Source: Ursidibacter arcticus (GTDB lineage: Bacteria; Pseudomonadota; Gammaproteobacteria; Enterobacterales; Pasteurellaceae). Taken from it: DNA of 32,949 bases. Position 1 is the stretch's first letter. Each line of letters starts with the position of its first letter. Below the pieces are notes generated by a model. That model ran no database searches. It was not told where the DNA came from and saw only the letters and a program-made list of their open reading frames with translations. Shown here in pieces: positions 18,307-26,648 of this stretch. The stretch covers positions 1 through 32,949 of the forward strand of contig NZ_LEKM01000050.1 in assembly GCF_009761375.1 (NCBI RefSeq), in the 5' to 3' direction. The position numbers were made by a program, and so were the translations under genes.

Positions 18307-19241
18307 TAGCTTGCAAACTCCACGATCCCCGAAACATTACCTTGCTCATCTACCGCAATAAGTGAGTGAATATGTTTTTCTTTCATTAAACTTTCTGCGT
18401 GTGCAAGGAAAGTCGTATCTAAAATGGTTTTTGGTTGTCGAGTCATAATCTCGGCGGCTGTTTTATTTAGGCTATCTGCACCAAATTTTGCTAATGTACG
18501 GCGAATATCGCCATCGGTAATAATGCCAAGTAATTGATTATTTTCCATCACAATGGCTACCCCCATTCTGCCATCGTTCATTACGGTTAAGTAATCACTA
18601 AAATAGCTATCGGGAGAGGTAATAGGCAACTTACGTTGCATTACATCTTTAACTCGACAGAGTAATTTACGCCCTAAACTACCACCAGGGTGGAAACGAG
18701 CAAAATCTTCAGCTTTAAAATCGCGTGCTTTAATCAAAGCAATGGCTAATGTATCGCCCAAAGCCATTGTAACTAAACTTGATGTTGTGGGTGCAAGATT
18801 ATTTGGGCAAGCCTCTCGCTCAATACTAATATCTAACACAACATCTGCGTGGCGACCTAAGGTTGAATGTGGATTACCTGTCATCGCAATAATAGTATTA
18901 CCAAAGTTTTTTAAACTCGGAATGAGTTTATTCACATCATCAGTTTCGCCACTATAAGAGATTAGAATTACCACATCAATCGGTTTTAACATTCCCAAAT
19001 CACCGTGAAAGGCTTCCGTTGGGTGAAGAAAGAAACTCGGCGTACCTGTTGAAGCAAATGTCGCCACCATTTTTTTACCTACCAGCCCCGATTTACCAAT
19101 ACCTGCAACGACAATACGTCCTTCACAAGCTAAAATCATATCCACAGCTTGATTAAAGCTCTCTGATAAATTTTGATTTAAACGATTAATTGCAAGGGAA
19201 TAAAGTGATAAGGTTTCATTGGCGTAGGCTAGATAGTTCAT
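18306..19241 (-). CDS. kdsD: Arabinose-5-phosphate isomerase KdsD
   Basis: Converts ribulose 5-phosphate to arabinose 5-phosphate, the first step of Kdo synthesis for LPS. The 311 residues have a SIS domain (about 30-180: GRIVVAGIGKSGLVGKKM, HPTEAFHGDLGM, ISYSGETDDV) and two CBS domains (about 200-311). Its product feeds KdsA, also in this window. Its last base pair overlaps greB (TAATG). Confidence 0.94.
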   Translation of the reverse strand: MNYLAYANETLSLYSLAINRLNQNLSESFNQAVDMILACEGRIVVAGIGKSGLVGKKMVATFASTGTPSFFLHPTEAFHGDLGMLKPIDVVILISYSGETDDVNKLIPSLKNFGNTIIAMTGNPHSTLGRHADVVLDISIEREACPNNLAPTTSSLVTMALGDTLAIALIKARDFKAEDFARFHPGGSLGRKLLCRVKDVMQRKLPITSPDSYFSDYLTVMNDGRMGVAIVMENNQLLGIITDGDIRRTLAKFGADSLNKTAAEIMTRQPKTILDTTFLAHAESLMKEKHIHSLIAVDEQGNVSGIVEFAS

Positions 19242-19277
19242 AAATTTGTCCTGAAAGGTAGGCGAAAGCTTGCCACA

Positions 19278-19283
19278 TTATAC
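19278..19283 (-). promoter_or_regulatory. Probable -10 box of kdsD
   Basis: Consensus TATAAT on the minus strand, 36 bases before the kdsD ATG, in AT-rich DNA. The -35 region is poor and runs into the terminator of the upstream lipoprotein gene. Confidence 0.45.
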
Positions 19284-19300
19284 GCTAATTTTAAGGAATA

Positions 19301-19330
19301 AAAAATGGAAGCGAGTTTGCTTCCATTTTT
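19301..19330 (-). terminator. Rho-independent terminator of the lipoprotein gene
   Basis: AAAAATGGAAGC (19301-19312) pairs with GCTTCCATTTTT (19319-19330). On the minus strand the stem is followed by a T tract (TTTTTTATT), 17 bases past the lipoprotein stop. Confidence 0.8.
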
Positions 19331-19346
19331 GTAGAGTAATTAAAAC

Positions 19347-20342
19347 TTACTGTTTTTTAGCACCGAAAGCACCTTGTAGAATACTAGATGCATCTGAATA
19401 AGATCCTGCTAATTCTGCGGCATTTTTTCCATAGAATTTACCATGTAAGTCTGCCTTTTGACCATTTTGAACAGCTTCACCAGCAAATGTATTTTTATCT
19501 AGTTTTGCATTTACAGTTACTGAATCAATACCACTCTCTGCAGCAAAAACAGTTCCTGTTAAATTTTTATTGGCGAAATCAGCAGTTAAATCTACTTTAC
19601 CAACCTGAGTTGTAACTTTACCTTTATTAACATAGATTGAATCACCTACATATTTCGCTGTTCCACTTTGTGGAATTTCAGATTCTGCTGTTAAGTTATT
19701 CCCTTGGTAGAATATCGCTGAGTGTTGTGGACCAGCTGCAAAATAACCAAAGTAAGTAGAGAATTTTTTAGGATCATTTATATAACTACCGCTTTCAGTT
19801 TTAGTAAAACCTACAGAACCCTCTTTCCAAAGAGGAAGAGGGAACCCCATTCCTGTTAATGTCATTGTAGGATATGCTTTTCCACGATAGAAAAATCCAC
19901 CAGCAGCATTCTTATGTTCAGGGGATTCTACTCTTGGAGGACGCTGACCTTTCCCACCCTGCTGTGGATTACCTGCCTGTGGATTACCTGCCTGTGGATT
20001 ACCTGCCTGTGGATTACCTGCCTGTGGGTTTCCTGCTTGTGGGTTTCCTGCTTGTGGGTTTCCTGCTTGTGGGTTTCCTGCTTGTGGGTTTCCTGCTTGT
20101 GAATTTCCTGCTTGTGAATTTCCTGCCTGTGGATTCCCTGCCTGTGGATTCCCTGCCTGTGGATTCCCTGCCTGTGGGGTTCCTGTTTGCGGATTACCTG
20201 TTTGTGTGTTTCCTGTTTGTGGACCTCCAGCTACTGATCCTCCATTACCAACAGTATTATTTGATGAGCTACCGCCACTAGAACAAGCAGCTAATGTTAC
20301 AGCAGCTAAAGCAGTTAAACTAAATTTCACTAATTTTTTCAT
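19347..20342 (-). CDS. QAGNP-repeat surface lipoprotein, TbpB/Slam-substrate type
   Basis: The 331 residues start with a lipoprotein signal peptide with lipobox LAAC (Cys20). A Ser/Gly linker leads to 17 pentapeptides (residues 42-126), mostly QAGNP with QAGNS, QTGNP, QTGNT and QTGTP variants, a likely flexible stalk. The C-terminal part (about 140-331) is beta-rich and ends AELAGSYSD...LQGAFGAKKQ, the signature of the TbpB-like eight-strand barrels of Neisseria and Pasteurellaceae surface lipoproteins exported by Slam. That suggests a surface location and perhaps ligand binding, but no receptor or Slam gene is adjacent and the ligand is unknown. GGAGA precedes the ATG. I do not recognise a named gene. 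Confidence 0.8.
   Translation of the reverse strand: MKKLVKFSLTALAAVTLAACSSGGSSSNNTVGNGGSVAGGPQTGNTQTGNPQTGTPQAGNPQAGNPQAGNPQAGNSQAGNSQAGNPQAGNPQAGNPQAGNPQAGNPQAGNPQAGNPQAGNPQAGNPQQGGKGQRPPRVESPEHKNAAGGFFYRGKAYPTMTLTGMGFPLPLWKEGSVGFTKTESGSYINDPKKFSTYFGYFAAGPQHSAIFYQGNNLTAESEIPQSGTAKYVGDSIYVNKGKVTTQVGKVDLTADFANKNLTGTVFAAESGIDSVTVNAKLDKNTFAGEAVQNGQKADLHGKFYGKNAAELAGSYSDASSILQGAFGAKKQ
19966..20220 (-). repeat. 15-base tandem repeat array, 17 units
   Basis: Each unit encodes one pentapeptide. Variants come in runs on the plus strand: four GGATTACCTGCCTGT, five GGGTTTCCTGCTTGT, two GAATTTCCTGC(T/C)TGT, three GGATTCCCTGCCTGT, then three diverged units. The unit length keeps the frame, so unit gain or loss changes stalk length only. 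Confidence 0.95.
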
Positions 20343-20356
20343 ATAAGTCTCCTTTT

Positions 20357-20381
20357 ATAAATAAAAATGATTTTTATTTAT
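20357..20381. promoter_or_regulatory. Perfect 25-base palindrome, possible Fur operator
   Basis: ATAAATAAAAAT, a central G, then ATTTTTATTTAT. The inner 15 bases TAAAAATGATTTTTA match the 7-1-7 Fur consensus TGATAATNATTATCA at ten of fourteen arm positions. It lies between the promoter and the start of the lipoprotein gene. It could instead be only an AT-rich mRNA hairpin. Confidence 0.4.
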
Positions 20382-20386
20382 GTGTA

Positions 20387-20415
20387 AATATATAAGGTAG
20401 CCAAAGAAAAATCAA
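20387..20415 (-). promoter_or_regulatory. Probable lipoprotein promoter
   Basis: On the minus strand TTGATT (20410-20415) and TATATT (20387-20392) are 17 bases apart. The start of transcription would fall at or beside the 25-base palindrome. Confidence 0.5.
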
Positions 20416-20454
20416 GTGATAAAAAAATAATATTATAGATACAAATAGAATAAA

Positions 20455-20488
20455 AAAACTTAGCCCATTTCACAATGAACTAAGTTTT
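20455..20488 (-). terminator. Terminator of the PGdx gene
   Basis: On the minus strand AAAACTTAG and CTAAGTTTTT pair around an internal CATT/AATG pairing, followed by more T. It lies about 30 bases after the stop of the PGdx gene. Confidence 0.7.
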
Positions 20489-20516
20489 AATGTTAAGAAA
20501 CTTTAATCTTTAAAAA

Positions 20517-21242
20517 TTACGCAAAATACTTCTCAAGATCATCGCTGCCGCCAATATATTGACCGCCGATGAAAATTTGTGGCACGCTAGTTTTACCTGT
20601 AATCGCACGCACAGAAGTAGTACTAGCATCACGCCCTAAAACAATCTCTTCATAAGCAAAGCCTTTCTCAGCTAATAAAGTTTTAGCTTTAATGCAGTAA
20701 GGACAACTTGGTTTAGTAAAAATAGAGACTGATGCTTTTGCTTTCCAATCAGGTTTGAGATATTGAATCATTGTATCTGCATCAGAGACTTTGAATGGAT
20801 CACCAGGTTCATTTGGTTCGATGAACATTTTCTCAACCACGCCATTTTTAACAAGCATTGAATAACGCCAAGAGCGTTTACCAAAACCAAGATCATTTTT
20901 ATCAACCAACATTTCCATACCAGCGGTAAATTCGCCATTACCATCTGGTAATACAGTTACGTTTGCACATTCTTGATCTGCTTTCCAAGCGTTCATTACA
21001 AAGGTATCATTCACTGATACACAAATGATGTCATCAACACCCAGAGCTTTAAATTCTGCGGCTAATTCATTATAGCGTGGTAAGTGCGTTGAAGAACAAG
21101 TTGGGGTAAATGCACCTGGCAATGAAAATAATACAACCGTTTTATTATCAAAAAGCTCTGAGCTGGTAACATCAACCCATTGATCGCCTTGACGAGTATG
21201 GAATGTAACTTGAGGAACTTTTTTTCCTTCCATCGTAGACAT
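20517..21242 (-). CDS. Hybrid peroxiredoxin-glutaredoxin (PGdx)
   Basis: Glutathione-dependent peroxidase in which a Prx5-type domain is fused to its own glutaredoxin. The 241 residues give a peroxiredoxin domain (1-165) with PGAFTPTCSS (peroxidatic Cys49) and a glutaredoxin domain (170-241) with CPYC (Cys180, Cys183) and TSVPQIFIGG. These positions match those of the characterised H. influenzae PGdx. The first ATG is chosen because GGAG lies 8 bases before it. In H. influenzae the gene neighbours oxyR; here oxyR is absent. A TATAAT (minus strand, 21311-21316) is a likely -10, and a perfect hairpin TACTGCA/TGCAGTA (21283-21299) lies in the leader. Confidence 0.95.
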   Translation of the reverse strand: MSTMEGKKVPQVTFHTRQGDQWVDVTSSELFDNKTVVLFSLPGAFTPTCSSTHLPRYNELAAEFKALGVDDIICVSVNDTFVMNAWKADQECANVTVLPDGNGEFTAGMEMLVDKNDLGFGKRSWRYSMLVKNGVVEKMFIEPNEPGDPFKVSDADTMIQYLKPDWKAKASVSIFTKPSCPYCIKAKTLLAEKGFAYEEIVLGRDASTTSVRAITGKTSVPQIFIGGQYIGGSDDLEKYFA

Positions 21243-21282
21243 AATATTTTCTCCTATATTATTAAAAATCTAATAAACTAAA

Positions 21283-21299
21283 TACTGCAAAATGCAGTA
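21283..21299 (-). promoter_or_regulatory. Small perfect hairpin in the PGdx leader
   Basis: TACTGCA (21283-21289) and TGCAGTA (21293-21299) with a 3-base loop, between the TATAAT box and the ribosome binding site. Function unknown. Confidence 0.35.
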
Positions 21300-21310
21300 G
21301 TAGCTTGTCG

Positions 21311-21316
21311 ATTATA
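21311..21316 (-). promoter_or_regulatory. Probable -10 box of the PGdx gene
   Basis: TATAAT on the minus strand about 70 bases before the ATG, with a weak -35. This could fit activation by a regulator such as OxyR, but no full OxyR site was seen. Confidence 0.4.
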
Positions 21317-21397
21317 ATGAAAATTGACTATGACTTCTAATAATTTACGCAATAAATTTGGTAAACTGCCCTTATACATTCCATCTACTCATCTATC

Positions 21398-21907
21398 TTA
21401 ATCTTGGTTTTTTAAAATCTCATTCATTAACTGAATATCAATGTGGCAATAACCATTCGGATTTTTATCCAAATAATCTTGATGATATTCTTCAGCTGGA
21501 AAATAGTGTTCTAACATCTCATTTTCTACTGCTAATGGCTGAGCATAGGCTTTTTGTAGTTCTGTAAGAGATTGAGTAATAATAGGGCTATCTTGCGGAT
21601 CAACATAATAAATACCTGTACGATATTGAATACCTTTATCCGCACCTTGTTGATTGATACTAATCGGGTCAATCACTTTAAAGTAGTAATCCAATAATTT
21701 TGCTAGGCTGATTTTATTTACATCATAAGTCACTTTTACAACTTCTGCGTGTCCACTCCCATTGCAAACGTCTTTATAAGTTGGATTTAAACTACCGCCA
21801 TTTGCATAGCCAGATTCAGCATCGATTACCCCATTGATGCGTTGCATAAAGGCTTCTGTTCCCCAAAAACAGCCGCCTGCTAAATAGATCTCTTTAATAT
21901 TTGACAT
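21398..21907 (-). CDS. msrA: Peptide methionine sulfoxide reductase MsrA
   Basis: Reduces methionine-S-sulfoxide in proteins and free methionine. The 169-residue form starts at the ATG preceded by AAAGGAGTT; an upstream in-frame ATG (to 21961) has no such site and overlaps the previous gene. Motifs: GGCFWG (catalytic Cys13), ESGYANG, GHAEVVKV, and a late Cys in NGYCHI that may resolve the disulfide. It stands alone rather than fused to MsrB. It follows the YczE-type gene after 25 bases. It fits with the neighbouring oxidative-stress gene for PGdx. Confidence 0.93.
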   Translation of the reverse strand: MSNIKEIYLAGGCFWGTEAFMQRINGVIDAESGYANGGSLNPTYKDVCNGSGHAEVVKVTYDVNKISLAKLLDYYFKVIDPISINQQGADKGIQYRTGIYYVDPQDSPIITQSLTELQKAYAQPLAVENEMLEHYFPAEEYHQDYLDKNPNGYCHIDIQLMNEILKNQD

Positions 21908-21932
21908 TGATAACTCCTTTGTAAAATGTTGA

Positions 21933-22589
21933 TTAAATCTTACCGCTTGTTTGGTTTCCAAAACGTTGAAATGCCATTGCTGTAAATTGAATAATCCAAC
22001 CTACACCTAATGCGAAAGCAATAGTACTGATACCTAAAGTACCACCTAGTAATAGCCCTAGAATACCTACTGTCGCTTCAATGGTTGTACGAACAATTCC
22101 AACTTTCCAACCATATTTTAAGCAGACACCTACCATCAACCCATCGCGAGGCCCTGCTCCCAGTTGGCAAGAAAGATAAAAGGTTGTACTAATACCGAAT
22201 AATACAATGGCAAAAATCATCAAGAAAATACGTGCCATTGTACCTGATGGGGCAGGAATATAATTGACGGTGAGATCGATAAAGAGTGCGATAATGAATA
22301 CATTGAGTAAAGTACCTAAACCGATTCGTAATTTAAGTGGAATCCATAATAGTAATACAATTAAGCTAACAATGGCGATTACAACACCAATAGATAATCC
22401 TGTTTGTAGTGCAACACCTTGAGCGAAGATTGTCCAAGGTGTTGCACCTAAATTAGCTAATACGAGTAAACCATCACCGATACCCATCAATGCCATTGCA
22501 ATACAAATAACGAATAAAGGATAAGGTTTAAACTGCCATTGATGATCCGCAGCCCAAGGCATTTTAGGAATTGGCGATTTTCTACTCAT
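21933..22589 (-). CDS. YczE/YitT-like integral membrane protein
   Basis: The 218 residues contain about five to six hydrophobic segments, starting with PLFVICIAMALMGIGDGLL, and the motif ANLGATPW...GVALQTGLSIG typical of the YczE/YyaS/YitT group; a second similar motif CQLGAGPRDGLMVG fits the internal repeat of this family. Transport function is suspected but not shown. The ATG at 22587-22589 is preceded by GGAGG and lies inside the end of lolC (8-base overlap), so the two are coupled. The USS at 21942-21950 encodes the C-terminal NQTSGK stretch. Confidence 0.78.
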   Translation of the reverse strand: MSRKSPIPKMPWAADHQWQFKPYPLFVICIAMALMGIGDGLLVLANLGATPWTIFAQGVALQTGLSIGVVIAIVSLIVLLLWIPLKLRIGLGTLLNVFIIALFIDLTVNYIPAPSGTMARIFLMIFAIVLFGISTTFYLSCQLGAGPRDGLMVGVCLKYGWKVGIVRTTIEATVGILGLLLGGTLGISTIAFALGVGWIIQFTAMAFQRFGNQTSGKI

Positions 22590-23766
22590 AACGTAACGCC
22601 TCCGCAGGTTCAATTTTAGCAGCTCGATAAGCTGGGTAAAGGGTACATAATAACGATAGAGCCATTGAAGAAAGTAGTACAACCGTAATCTGAGAGTAAG
22701 CAACTTCTGTTGGTAACACCACGCCTAAAGGGTTTATAAAATTAAGTATCGCAGATAAATGCTGAGCAATTAACAGACCTAGTCCGCCCCCTAATAATGC
22801 ACCAATAACACCCACTATCGCACCTTGTGCAACAAAAATTTGCATTACTTGCCCTTTTGTTAGTCCCTGTGTTTGTAAAATAGCAATTTCCCCTTGTTTA
22901 TCAACCACCATTAAACTTAGGGACGTTACAATATTGGAAATGGCGACAATGATAATTAAGCTAACCAATAGGCTCATCATATTTTTTTCCATTCTAACCG
23001 CTTGGAAAAACTCGCCTTTTTGCTCACGCCAATCGTTAATTTGCCAATTATTATCAGAAAAGTATTTAGGCAGTTCAGTCACATCAAAAGGATCACTGAG
23101 GAATAGTCTTAACCCTTGTGCTGTAGTTACATCTAAACGTAATAAACGTCCAACATCCGTCAAATTAGCAAACAGGATATACTCACTTGCTTCATTTTGA
23201 GAATGATATATTTGAGAAATAGTAAATAGCCGTTGAACTGGTACTCGTCCAAATGGTGTGTATTGGCTATTTTCTGTAATCATTAGGCGGATTTTATCAC
23301 CTAGATTTAAGTTTAATTCCTGTGCTAAACGAGAGCCAATAATGACATTAAACTGGTTAGTCGGCAGAAAATCAGAAAGATTAACAATATCCGTAAGTAA
23401 TGGATCATCCGTATTTGACTGAACACCTATCAATTGTCCAGCATTTATACCCTGCTGACTCTGAATAACGACATTCGCTCGGTTAATAACCACCGCTTTT
23501 TCAACAAAGTTTGGGGCATTAAGAGACTTAGGTACCTGCCAAGGGCGTTCACTAGGAGTAATAATTGCATGTGGCAAAGTTGAGAGTAAATTATGCTTTT
23601 GTGTAGTTTCTAAACCATTCATTACTGATAGCACAATAACTAACGCCATTACACCTAACACAATACCTAAACTGGCTAGATTAGTTACCAAACGACCAAA
23701 TTTGTCGCCACTCTTAGAACGCCAGTAGCGTAATGCAATAAATAAAGGGATTTTAAAATTCATCAT
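22582..23766 (-). CDS. lolC: Lipoprotein-releasing ABC transporter permease (LolC/LolE family)
   Basis: Inner-membrane permease of the Lol system, which hands outer-membrane lipoproteins to LolA. The 394 residues have an N-terminal cytoplasmic ALRYWRSK stretch, one membrane helix, a periplasmic domain (about 65-255) and three C-terminal helices, ending LCTLYPAYRAAKIEPAEALRYE, typical of the MacB/FtsX-like family. Two adjacent ATGs (23766, 23763) are possible starts; neither has a visible Shine-Dalgarno sequence. A longer frame begins at TTG inside the terminator stem and is not credible. lolD and lolE are not in the window, as in H. influenzae, where the gene next to the 2-hydroxyacid dehydrogenase is also a lone permease. 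Confidence 0.85.
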   Translation of the reverse strand: MMNFKIPLFIALRYWRSKSGDKFGRLVTNLASLGIVLGVMALVIVLSVMNGLETTQKHNLLSTLPHAIITPSERPWQVPKSLNAPNFVEKAVVINRANVVIQSQQGINAGQLIGVQSNTDDPLLTDIVNLSDFLPTNQFNVIIGSRLAQELNLNLGDKIRLMITENSQYTPFGRVPVQRLFTISQIYHSQNEASEYILFANLTDVGRLLRLDVTTAQGLRLFLSDPFDVTELPKYFSDNNWQINDWREQKGEFFQAVRMEKNMMSLLVSLIIIVAISNIVTSLSLMVVDKQGEIAILQTQGLTKGQVMQIFVAQGAIVGVIGALLGGGLGLLIAQHLSAILNFINPLGVVLPTEVAYSQITVVLLSSMALSLLCTLYPAYRAAKIEPAEALRYE

Positions 23767-23781
23767 TTCATTCAAAAAAAG

Positions 23782-23829
23782 ATAAGCGGATAGAAATTGG
23801 TAAAATTCTACCAAAATCTATCCGCTTAT
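23782..23829 (-). terminator. Strong USS-type terminator of sodC
   Basis: Two 21-base arms pair at 19 positions and carry AAGCGGAT cores. On the minus strand they are followed by seven T. It lies 12 bases after the sodC stop and only 15 bases before the lolC start. Confidence 0.85.
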
Positions 23830-23841
23830 TTGAGCTATTTT

Positions 23842-24387
23842 TTAGTTAATTACACCACAAGCCATTCTAGGTCCACCGCCACCAAGTGGTGCAGGATGAT
23901 CTGAATGATTATCCCCACCTGCGTGAATCATTAATGAGCGACCTTTTACTTCATCTAATTTTTTCAAGCGTGGAGCAAGTACAGGGTTAGTTGCATTACC
24001 ATCGTGATCTACCGTTAATGCAGGTAAATCACCTAAATGAGCGTCATCGACCCAAGGGAAACCGTGTTTTTTCGTTCCTTTTGGATCCCAATGTCCGCCA
24101 GCACCTAAACCAGCAACTAACTTTCCATCTTTCTCTTTAGGCTCGCAGCTTGGGTTTTCGTGAATATGAAAACCGTGTAATCCGTGAGAAAGTCCTGTTA
24201 GATTTGGCGTAAAGACCAAACCATAAGATGATTCCGTAATCGTAACAACGCCCACATCTTTATTACCATTTTGCGGGTCTAATTGTTGAACTTTAACTTC
24301 AATTTTTGCCATTTCATTTGCCATTGTTGGTGCTGAAAAAGCAAATAATGAGGCGAATGCTAATGCAACTGCTGTTTTTGTTTTCAT
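23842..24387 (-). CDS. sodC: Periplasmic Cu/Zn superoxide dismutase
   Basis: Removes superoxide in the periplasm; in pathogens it blunts the host oxidative burst. The 181 residues start with a signal peptide likely cut after TMA (residue 23). Metal ligands are visible: HIH (His74, His76), GGHWDP (His99), KKHGF (His108), DDAHLGD (His117), MIHAGGDN (His155). Cys81 and Cys177 form the conserved disulfide. It follows the 2-hydroxyacid dehydrogenase after 9 bases, so they share a transcript that ends at the hairpin 23782-23829. Confidence 0.95.
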   Translation of the reverse strand: MKTKTAVALAFASLFAFSAPTMANEMAKIEVKVQQLDPQNGNKDVGVVTITESSYGLVFTPNLTGLSHGLHGFHIHENPSCEPKEKDGKLVAGLGAGGHWDPKGTKKHGFPWVDDAHLGDLPALTVDHDGNATNPVLAPRLKKLDEVKGRSLMIHAGGDNHSDHPAPLGGGGPRMACGVIN

Positions 24388-24396
24388 CGGAGTCTC

Positions 24397-25347
24397 CTAT
24401 TTTCCCGTTGCGACAAATTCTTCAATATTTTGAGCGACTTTATTGACTAAGGTGGTTACGGCGGAATCACTTGCCCACGCAATATGTGGAGTAATCAATA
24501 AATTAGGTAAACGTTTTGCTGCTTGGATAAGTGGGTTGTCTTTCTCAGGCGGTTCTTTAACTAATACATCTAATGCAGCCCCTGCAATCACTCCATTCTC
24601 AAGGGCGTGTAATAAAGCAGTTTCATCAACTAAAGGGCCACGTCCAGTATTGATTAAATAAGCACTTGGTTTCATTAACGCTAATGTATCCGCATTGATT
24701 AAATTCTGTGTCGTTTCAGTTAATGGACAATGTAGCGTAACAATATCGGCTTGTTTTAAAACATCTTCAAATGCGGTATAACCTTCACGAATGGTTGTAG
24801 CACCTTTATGTTCTGCATAAAGCACATTCATTCCTAGTAGTTGTGCTAAACGCCCCACTTCTGTACCTAAGCACCCTTTACCAAAAACGCCCAATGTTGC
24901 CCCACGCACATCTGTAATCGGGTAATCGGTATAGCAGAATTGCCCACAGGTTGCCCAACGGTCTGAAGTGATTTGATCTCGATGATAGCCAACCAAACTA
25001 TGTTTAAGGGCGAAGATCATTCCTAAAACGTGTTCAGGCACTGTCACCGATGAATATCCCGTTACATTTTTAACCGCAATACCCAGCTCTTTTGCGGCAA
25101 CTAAATCAATATTGTTAGTTCCTGTTGCTGTTATCGCAATCAATTTTAATTTTGGTAATTTTGCTAAAAGCTCACGATTAAAAACTACTTTACTCGTAAC
25201 AACAATATCTGCATCTTTAGCTCGTTCATAAGTTTCATCTGCTGAAGTGCGATCATATTCAACCCAATTATGTGGAAAACTTGGGCGTGGAATATCGTGG
25301 CTTGCTGGCACGCCTGTTCTATCTAAAAAAACAATGTTCAACATCAT
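24397..25347 (-). CDS. D-2-hydroxyacid dehydrogenase
   Basis: NAD-dependent enzyme of the glycerate/D-lactate dehydrogenase family. In 316 residues it shows the Rossmann motif GKGCLG (156-161) and the catalytic set Arg236 (NTGRGPLVDE), Glu265 (VKEPPEKDN) and His288 (TPHIAW). The real substrate is unknown. It corresponds in place to the H. influenzae gene between kdsA and lolC. Two adjacent ATGs follow AAGGAGTTA; the second gives better spacing, so the true start may be 25344. sodC follows directly. Confidence 0.9.
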   Translation of the reverse strand: MMLNIVFLDRTGVPASHDIPRPSFPHNWVEYDRTSADETYERAKDADIVVTSKVVFNRELLAKLPKLKLIAITATGTNNIDLVAAKELGIAVKNVTGYSSVTVPEHVLGMIFALKHSLVGYHRDQITSDRWATCGQFCYTDYPITDVRGATLGVFGKGCLGTEVGRLAQLLGMNVLYAEHKGATTIREGYTAFEDVLKQADIVTLHCPLTETTQNLINADTLALMKPSAYLINTGRGPLVDETALLHALENGVIAGAALDVLVKEPPEKDNPLIQAAKRLPNLLITPHIAWASDSAVTTLVNKVAQNIEEFVATGK

Positions 25348-25382
25348 TAACTCCTTTGTTTGTTATTGTATGAATATCTTCG

Positions 25383-25411
25383 ACTATATAACAAGCGGTT
25401 ACTTTTAACAA
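25383..25411 (-). promoter_or_regulatory. Probable promoter of dehydrogenase-sodC
   Basis: On the minus strand TTGTTA (25406-25411) and TATAGT (25383-25388) are 17 bases apart. The spacer contains an exact uptake sequence (25391-25399). Confidence 0.5.
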
Positions 25412-25477
25412 AAAATTTACAAAAGCCTTGTTAGTTTTGAAATAATGCAACCTTTGTTCACATCATTTGTAATAAAA

Positions 25478-25503
25478 AACGGTTAGCGACAAAGCTAACC
25501 GTT
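25478..25503 (-). terminator. Rho-independent terminator of the prfA-kdsA operon
   Basis: AACGGTTAGC and GCTAACCGTT form a perfect 10-base stem with a 6-base loop. On the minus strand TTTTTTATT follows. It lies 5 bases past the kdsA stop. Confidence 0.9.
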
Positions 25504-25508
25504 ATCCT

Positions 25509-26372
<864 letters not shown>

Positions 26373-26648
26373 TTAAATAAAATTCTGGTAAATGGTATCT
26401 CTACGCCCAACAGAAATAACCGTAACCACAATGCGATTATCATTCACTTCATAAATAAGTCGGAAACCCGCAGAACGTAGTTTTATTTTGTATAGATCCT
26501 TATTTTTGCTACCAAACAGTTTATTTTTGGGAATGTGTGGATTTTCCAATACTTTCTCTAATTTTGTTAAAAACTGTTCTGCAATCACAGGAGATAATTT
26601 ATCAAATTCTTTCAATGCTTTTTCAGTAAATGCTAATTCATATCGCAT
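26373..26648 (-). CDS. RelE/StbE-family toxin
   Basis: The 91-residue RelE-superfamily protein is most like StbE; such toxins usually cut mRNA on the ribosome. The fold pattern fits: MRYELAFTEKALKEFDKL, then basic KIKLRSAGFRLIYEV (Lys54, Lys56, Arg58, Arg63) and SVGRRDTIY (Arg82, Arg83, Tyr87), the positions where RelE has its catalytic Lys, Arg and Tyr. Thus it looks active. Its start overlaps the antitoxin end by 11 bases. It sits between sirB1 and kdsA within the operon. Confidence 0.88.
   Translation of the reverse strand: MRYELAFTEKALKEFDKLSPVIAEQFLTKLEKVLENPHIPKNKLFGSKNKDLYKIKLRSAGFRLIYEVNDNRIVVTVISVGRRDTIYQNFI

Noticed and set aside
19966-20220. CRISPR array
   Set aside because: The repeats are contiguous 15-base coding units without spacers. 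No CRISPR array or cas gene is seen anywhere in the window.
19874-20281. Plus-strand frame of 135 residues with a repeated VDYLP/VGFLL pattern
   Set aside because: It is the antisense reading of the 15-base repeats in the lipoprotein gene, whose signal peptide, ribosome site and terminator are on the minus strand.
21300-21360. OxyR operator for the PGdx gene
   Set aside because: An ATAG half site is present but the other three half sites do not fit the consensus.
21908-21961. Longer start for MsrA
   Set aside because: It overlaps the YczE-type gene; the inner ATG has a strong AAAGGAGTT.
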